9,619 nucleotides of DNA. Origin: an uncultured Clostridia bacterium. GTDB lineage: Bacteria > Bacillota > Clostridia > Oscillospirales > Acutalibacteraceae. The notes under the pieces are model-generated. The model searched no databases, was not told where the DNA came from, and saw only the letters and a program-made list of their open reading frames with translations. Below, piece by piece: positions 6,652-9,619 of this stretch. The stretch's first letter is position 1. Each line of letters opens with the position of its first letter. The stretch covers positions 1-9,619 of the forward strand of contig CALGRR010000018.1 in assembly GCA_937880805.1 (NCBI GenBank), given 5' to 3'. Position numbers and translations under genes: made by a program.

Positions 6652-7472
6652 TGAAAAACATAATGGATGCACCCTTTGTTAAGGGTATGATGAAAACAAC
6701 AGCAAATATGTACCGTATGGGCTGGGACGAAAGAAACGGCGGCAACATCAGTATGATGCTTGAAAACGACGAGGTTGCTGAATACCTCGACATCAATGCT
6801 CCCATCAGAACAATCGAAATGGGCTTTGACGCAAGCGTTCTCGTTGGCAAAATCTTCATCGTTACCGGCACGGGCAAATACTTCAAGAACATTGAAGACG
6901 ACCCCGAAAACAACCTCGGCATCATCAGGATTGCTGAAAACGGCACAACCGCAGAGCTTCTCTGGGGCTACAGCGACGGCGGCAGACCCACAAGCGAGCT
7001 CCCCGCCCACCTTATGAGCCACATTTCAAGACTCAGCAAGAACCCCGAAAACAGAGTTATTATGCACAGCCACCCCACAAACACTCTTGCAATGACTTAT
7101 GTTCACGAGCTGAGCGAAAAGAAATTCACCCATTCTCTTTGGGAGATGTGCACCGAATGTATGGTTGTTTTCCCCGACGGCATAGGCATTCTTCCCTGGA
7201 TGGTTTGCGGCACTAACGAAATCGGTATTGCAACCGCAGAGAAGATGAAGGAATTCAGACTCGTTGTCTGGGGTCAGCACGGCATTTACGGCTGCGGCAA
7301 GGACCTTGACGAAGCCTTCGGTCTTATTGAAACAGTTGAAAAGGCTGCTCAGCTTTATATGATGACTGCTCACCTTCCCAGAGTTAACACCATCACAGAC
7401 CCCGACCTTGTTGAAATCGCAAAGGCATTCAATCTCCTTGATGTTTACAGAAAAGATTTCCTTAATCTTTAA
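6651..7472 (+). CDS. rhaD: L-rhamnulose-1-phosphate aldolase
   Basis: A 273-residue class II (zinc) aldolase of the araD/fucA fold that cleaves L-rhamnulose-1-phosphate to dihydroxyacetone phosphate and L-lactaldehyde. Visible features are ERNGGNIS (27-34) for phosphate/substrate binding, SELPAH with the catalytic-type Glu116, the zinc ligands His139 and His141 in MHSHPTN (138-144), and His210 in GQHGIYG (208-214). Length agrees with E. coli RhaD (274). It is the second gene of the rha unit, overlapping rhaA by one base. No separate ribosome binding site stands out beyond GAAAAGG about 20 bases earlier, so re-initiation after rhaA is likely. The reading frame looks rich in C-ending codons (AAC, GGC, GAC, CTC), as expected of a well-expressed metabolic gene. 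It is followed within 10 bases by a strong terminator. No rhamnulokinase gene accompanies it. Confidence 0.96.
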   Translation: MKNIMDAPFVKGMMKTTANMYRMGWDERNGGNISMMLENDEVAEYLDINAPIRTIEMGFDASVLVGKIFIVTGTGKYFKNIEDDPENNLGIIRIAENGTTAELLWGYSDGGRPTSELPAHLMSHISRLSKNPENRVIMHSHPTNTLAMTYVHELSEKKFTHSLWEMCTECMVVFPDGIGILPWMVCGTNEIGIATAEKMKEFRLVVWGQHGIYGCGKDLDEAFGLIETVEKAAQLYMMTAHLPRVNTITDPDLVEIAKAFNLLDVYRKDFLNL

Positions 7473-7481
7473 TAAAACCGC

Positions 7482-7521
7482 AAAAGCTCTTACCAAGACA
7501 AAACTTGGTAAGAGCTTTTTT
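7482..7521. terminator. Intrinsic terminator shared by rhaD and the WYL regulator gene
   Basis: A perfect 16-bp inverted repeat (7482-7497 and 7504-7519) with a 6-nt loop ACAAAA. The plus-strand 3' arm ends in TTTTTT, giving a strong rho-independent terminator for rhaA-rhaD. On the minus strand the same stem starts directly after the stop codon of the convergent WYL gene and ends in TTTT, then GCGGTTTTATT, so it can act in that direction too, though less ideally. Confidence 0.93.
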
Positions 7522-8506
7522 AATATTGTTCAACTGCCTTTTTCGCCGTTGCAAGGAATTCATCAATAACGCTATGCGGTGAAATAATTTTTATATCCGA
7601 ACCGAAGTTCATAATCCAGGTGAAAAACAGCGGACTTACCGCAACCTTGACCATTACCGAAAAATGCTCATCATCAACGGGTGTCATAATAACCTCTCTG
7701 CCGAAGCGGTCAATAATCACTCCCGCCAATGAATTTCTGCAATGCAGAGTAACATTTTCATCCCTTCCGCCATACATTCCGAAGGTTTTCTTTGAATAAA
7801 GTGCCATATCAAAGTCTTCAAACATCCGTGCACCTTTTCTTTCTTCGGGAAGAACAGCAATATTCAGCATTTTATCAACACGGTAATGCTTGATTTTTTC
7901 TGCCTCGGAATCATAGGCAATCATATAATAGTTTTCGTCATCCCAGGTTAAAGCCCACGGGCTTACAACATAGCGCTTTCCGCCGTGGCGAAGGATTTTT
8001 TCTTTCTTTTCGTTCCAATCAAAATATTCAAAGGATATTTGTGAATTGCCGATTATTGCTTCGTGAATGAAATCAACAATATAATAAATGCTTTCATTCA
8101 TTGTTTTTATTCTGTTGGCAACAAAAACCTGGCGGTGAAGCTTGCGTGCATCGTGAATGCTCGCAAATCCCTCTATCTTCTTTATGAGCTCGGTGCTCTT
8201 TTTATGGGTTATGAACTTTGAAGCCTGCACCGCATCAACCAGAAGCTTTAATTCGGGAAGCTCAAATTCACGGTTTGCAACATAATATTCAACCGTTTTG
8301 CCGTGTTTTTTCTCAATATCTATGCCGAAAACACGCAGCGACTCAAAATCGTCATAAAGGCTTTTTCTTTCTGCGGTTACGCCGTATTCGGATAAGGCTT
8401 CAATTATCTCTGCAAGAGAAAGTGCATTTTCCTCGTCTGTTCTTTCAAGAAGAATTTTGGCAAGATAAAGCACCTTCAGCTTCTGATTTGATGATTTGGC
8501 CATCAT
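7520..8506 (-). CDS. WYL-domain transcriptional regulator (HTH-WYL-WCX type)
   Basis: A 328-residue, or 327 if the second ATG is used, DNA-binding regulator. Residues about 8-75 form a winged helix-turn-helix of the DeoR/HTH_11 kind (LAEIIEALSEYGVTAERKSLYDDFESLR; recognition helix around 45-58). Residues about 140-220 are the WYL domain, with YVVSPWALTWDDENYYMIAYD (179-199; the namesake position reads NYY) and HYRVDKM (207-213). Residues about 245-325 fit the WCX C-terminal extension, including SPLFFTWIMNFGSDIKIISP. WYL domains bind ligands such as nucleic acids or nucleotides; the regulated genes are unknown. Two ATGs lie in tandem after AAGGTGAT: the first is 4 nt from the AAGG core and the second 7 nt, so the second (8503) is the better spaced start. 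The gene begins six bases after the lipid kinase stop, so they form one operon. Confidence 0.9.
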   Translation of the reverse strand: MMAKSSNQKLKVLYLAKILLERTDEENALSLAEIIEALSEYGVTAERKSLYDDFESLRVFGIDIEKKHGKTVEYYVANREFELPELKLLVDAVQASKFITHKKSTELIKKIEGFASIHDARKLHRQVFVANRIKTMNESIYYIVDFIHEAIIGNSQISFEYFDWNEKKEKILRHGGKRYVVSPWALTWDDENYYMIAYDSEAEKIKHYRVDKMLNIAVLPEERKGARMFEDFDMALYSKKTFGMYGGRDENVTLHCRNSLAGVIIDRFGREVIMTPVDDEHFSVMVKVAVSPLFFTWIMNFGSDIKIISPHSVIDEFLATAKKAVEQY

Positions 8507-8512
8507 ATCACC

Positions 8513-9466
8513 TTATTTCATAACTTTTTCTCTGCTGTCTTTAAAAAGCGGGTTTTCGGGTGAACAAATATCTATTGCTTTAGGAAGCACCGAAATGCGG
8601 ACATCCTTATGGTCTCCGCCGTATTCGCCGTCAAGAGTCCAGTTGCAGGGCTTATCGAAGGTAAGTTTTATGTTTGATGTTTTAAAATAGAGAAGAGTAT
8701 CGCCGTCATAATCTCTGCGTTTGATTTTTTCAATCATTGCAAAGGCATCGGTTGCTCTTTTGAGTCTTCTTACAAGAAGAACCTCAAACACTCCGTCATT
8801 AAGCCTCACATCGTTTTCGTCATATTTGAAAAGACCCGCAACGGATGTTGAGTTTGAAATTGCACCGAAGAAGAAATCATCCTCGATAACGCCTTCATCG
8901 TGTTCAATTTTTATGCGGATAGGCTTCAACTCTTTAAGAAGAGGTATCATCTGCCTGAAAATTCCGTCAATATAATATGCGCTTCTGCCGAATTTGTTTT
9001 TAAGCTTCTGCGAGGTGGCGTAAGAAAGCTTTGCGGCAGGTCCGAACGAAGCAACATAGGTGAAGAATCTGTTGTTGAAAAGACCTATATCGTAGCCGTT
9101 GGTGTGCCCGTCTATAATCAGATCGGTTGCTTTGCCGATATTGCCGGTGGGTATTCCGAGTGTTGCCGCAAGGTCATTTGTTGAGCCTGCGGGAATATAG
9201 CCCACGGGCACTCTTCTTGAAAGCTGCATAACGCCGTTGATTGTTTCGTTAAGAGTTCCGTCACCGCCGCAGCAAACAACCATATCGTTATCGTCAATAT
9301 GCTTTTTAACAATTTCCGTTGCATCGCCCGGGCATTTTGTTGTTTTAACATCAAATTCATAGTCTTCGCCCGAGAATCTGTCAACTATATCAAACGTGCC
9401 TGCTCTTGATTTGTTTCTGCCCGCACAGGGATTTACTATCAATAACACTTTTCTTTTATCGCTCAT
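8513..9466 (-). CDS. Diacylglycerol-kinase-family lipid kinase (YegS/DgkB-like)
   Basis: A 317-residue soluble lipid kinase. Family motifs appear in order: VNPCAGR (11-17) at the start of the nucleotide-binding domain, CCGGDGTLNETINGV (65-79) holding the GGDGT ATP-binding loop, PAGSTNDLA (92-100), then in the C-terminal beta-sandwich domain NDGVFEV (223-229) and LDGE (278-281). Length is typical of the DgkB/YegS/BmrU group, which phosphorylates diacylglycerol or related lipids at the inner membrane face and, in Bacillota, often recycles diacylglycerol released by teichoic acid synthesis. The exact substrate is unknown. The ATG at 9466 has AAAGGTGA upstream, and a strong promoter lies at 9505-9533. 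It is the first gene of a two-gene operon with the WYL regulator. Confidence 0.92.
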   Translation of the reverse strand: MSDKRKVLLIVNPCAGRNKSRAGTFDIVDRFSGEDYEFDVKTTKCPGDATEIVKKHIDDNDMVVCCGGDGTLNETINGVMQLSRRVPVGYIPAGSTNDLAATLGIPTGNIGKATDLIIDGHTNGYDIGLFNNRFFTYVASFGPAAKLSYATSQKLKNKFGRSAYYIDGIFRQMIPLLKELKPIRIKIEHDEGVIEDDFFFGAISNSTSVAGLFKYDENDVRLNDGVFEVLLVRRLKRATDAFAMIEKIKRRDYDGDTLLYFKTSNIKLTFDKPCNWTLDGEYGGDHKDVRISVLPKAIDICSPENPLFKDSREKVMK

Positions 9467-9504
9467 AGCTTCACCTTTATTTACTCTTTCAAAATATTTT
9501 TGTT

Positions 9505-9533
9505 ATTATATCATTAAAATATGAACAAATCAA
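9505..9533 (-). promoter_or_regulatory. Extended -10 promoter of the lipid kinase-WYL operon
   Basis: Minus-strand TTGATT (9533-9528), a 17-bp spacer and a perfect TATAAT (9510-9505) preceded by TGA, giving an extended -10 (TGATATAAT). The predicted leader is about 30 nt and includes AAAGGTGA (roughly 9478-9471) before the ATG at 9466. Confidence 0.75.
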
Positions 9534-9619
9534 TACCGATTATCAGGCTCTCCCTTGCTTCGTCTGTAGGTTTGTCAATGATGTGTTACAAAATTAGAAA
9601 ACCTCGCCGAAGTTGATAA

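Noticed and set aside
6600..7022. Reading frames of 113-156 codons antisense to rhaD (including 7026-7496)
   Set aside because: They lie opposite a clear aldolase with intact motifs and strong codon bias, have no family features, and are shadows of the C-rich third positions.
1..9619. Defence system, CRISPR array, mobile element or phage gene
   Set aside because: No repeat-spacer pattern, transposase, integrase, terminal inverted repeats or toxin-antitoxin pair could be seen; all large frames belong to known metabolic, envelope or regulatory families.

Overview
The window looks like chromosomal DNA from a spore-forming, low-to-moderate GC member of the Clostridia, most like a gut Oscillospiraceae/Ruminococcaceae relative. 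The evidence is a YlmC/YmxH sporulation-family protein, Bacillota-style AGGAGG ribosome binding sites, near-consensus TTGACA/TATAAT-type promoters with 17-bp spacers, and protein families typical of that group. This is an inference from gene content; no rRNA or species marker is present.

Layout. (1) Positions 1-4147, minus strand: an acyltransferase-3 membrane protein, then a large GT2 plus CDP-glycerol glycerophosphotransferase fusion, then small Cys-rich YlmC. The first two look like a cell-surface polymer module that would build and O-acylate a polyol-phosphate-containing glycan. A strong hairpin that contains the YlmC Shine-Dalgarno sequence lies between the fusion gene and ylmC. (2) Positions 4148-4312: a divergent promoter region. 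(3) Positions 4313-7472, plus strand: an FAD-dependent oxidoreductase of the geranylgeranyl-reductase type, then L-rhamnose isomerase (rhaA) and L-rhamnulose-1-phosphate aldolase (rhaD). rhaA and rhaD overlap by one base. rhaA has its own promoter, whose -35 box overlaps the stop codon of the FAD gene. (4) Positions 7482-7521: a strong intrinsic terminator shared by convergent transcripts. (5) Positions 7520-9466, minus strand: a diacylglycerol-kinase-family lipid kinase followed six bases later by a WYL-domain transcriptional regulator, both behind one clear extended -10 promoter.

How the genes work together. RhaA and RhaD carry out steps 1 and 3 of L-rhamnose breakdown (rhamnose to rhamnulose; rhamnulose-1-phosphate to DHAP plus L-lactaldehyde). 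The kinase for step 2 (RhaB), a rhamnose transporter and a recognisable rhamnose-specific regulator are absent here and must lie elsewhere if the pathway is complete.

Nothing in the window is a clear new defence, mobile or RNA system. I saw no tRNA, rRNA, CRISPR array, insertion sequence or riboswitch. The most interesting small-scale signals are the hairpin over the ylmC ribosome binding site with a TATAAT inside it, the cre-like half-symmetric site at the predicted rha transcription start, and the linkage of a flavin reductase to a rhamnose operon lacking rhaB.
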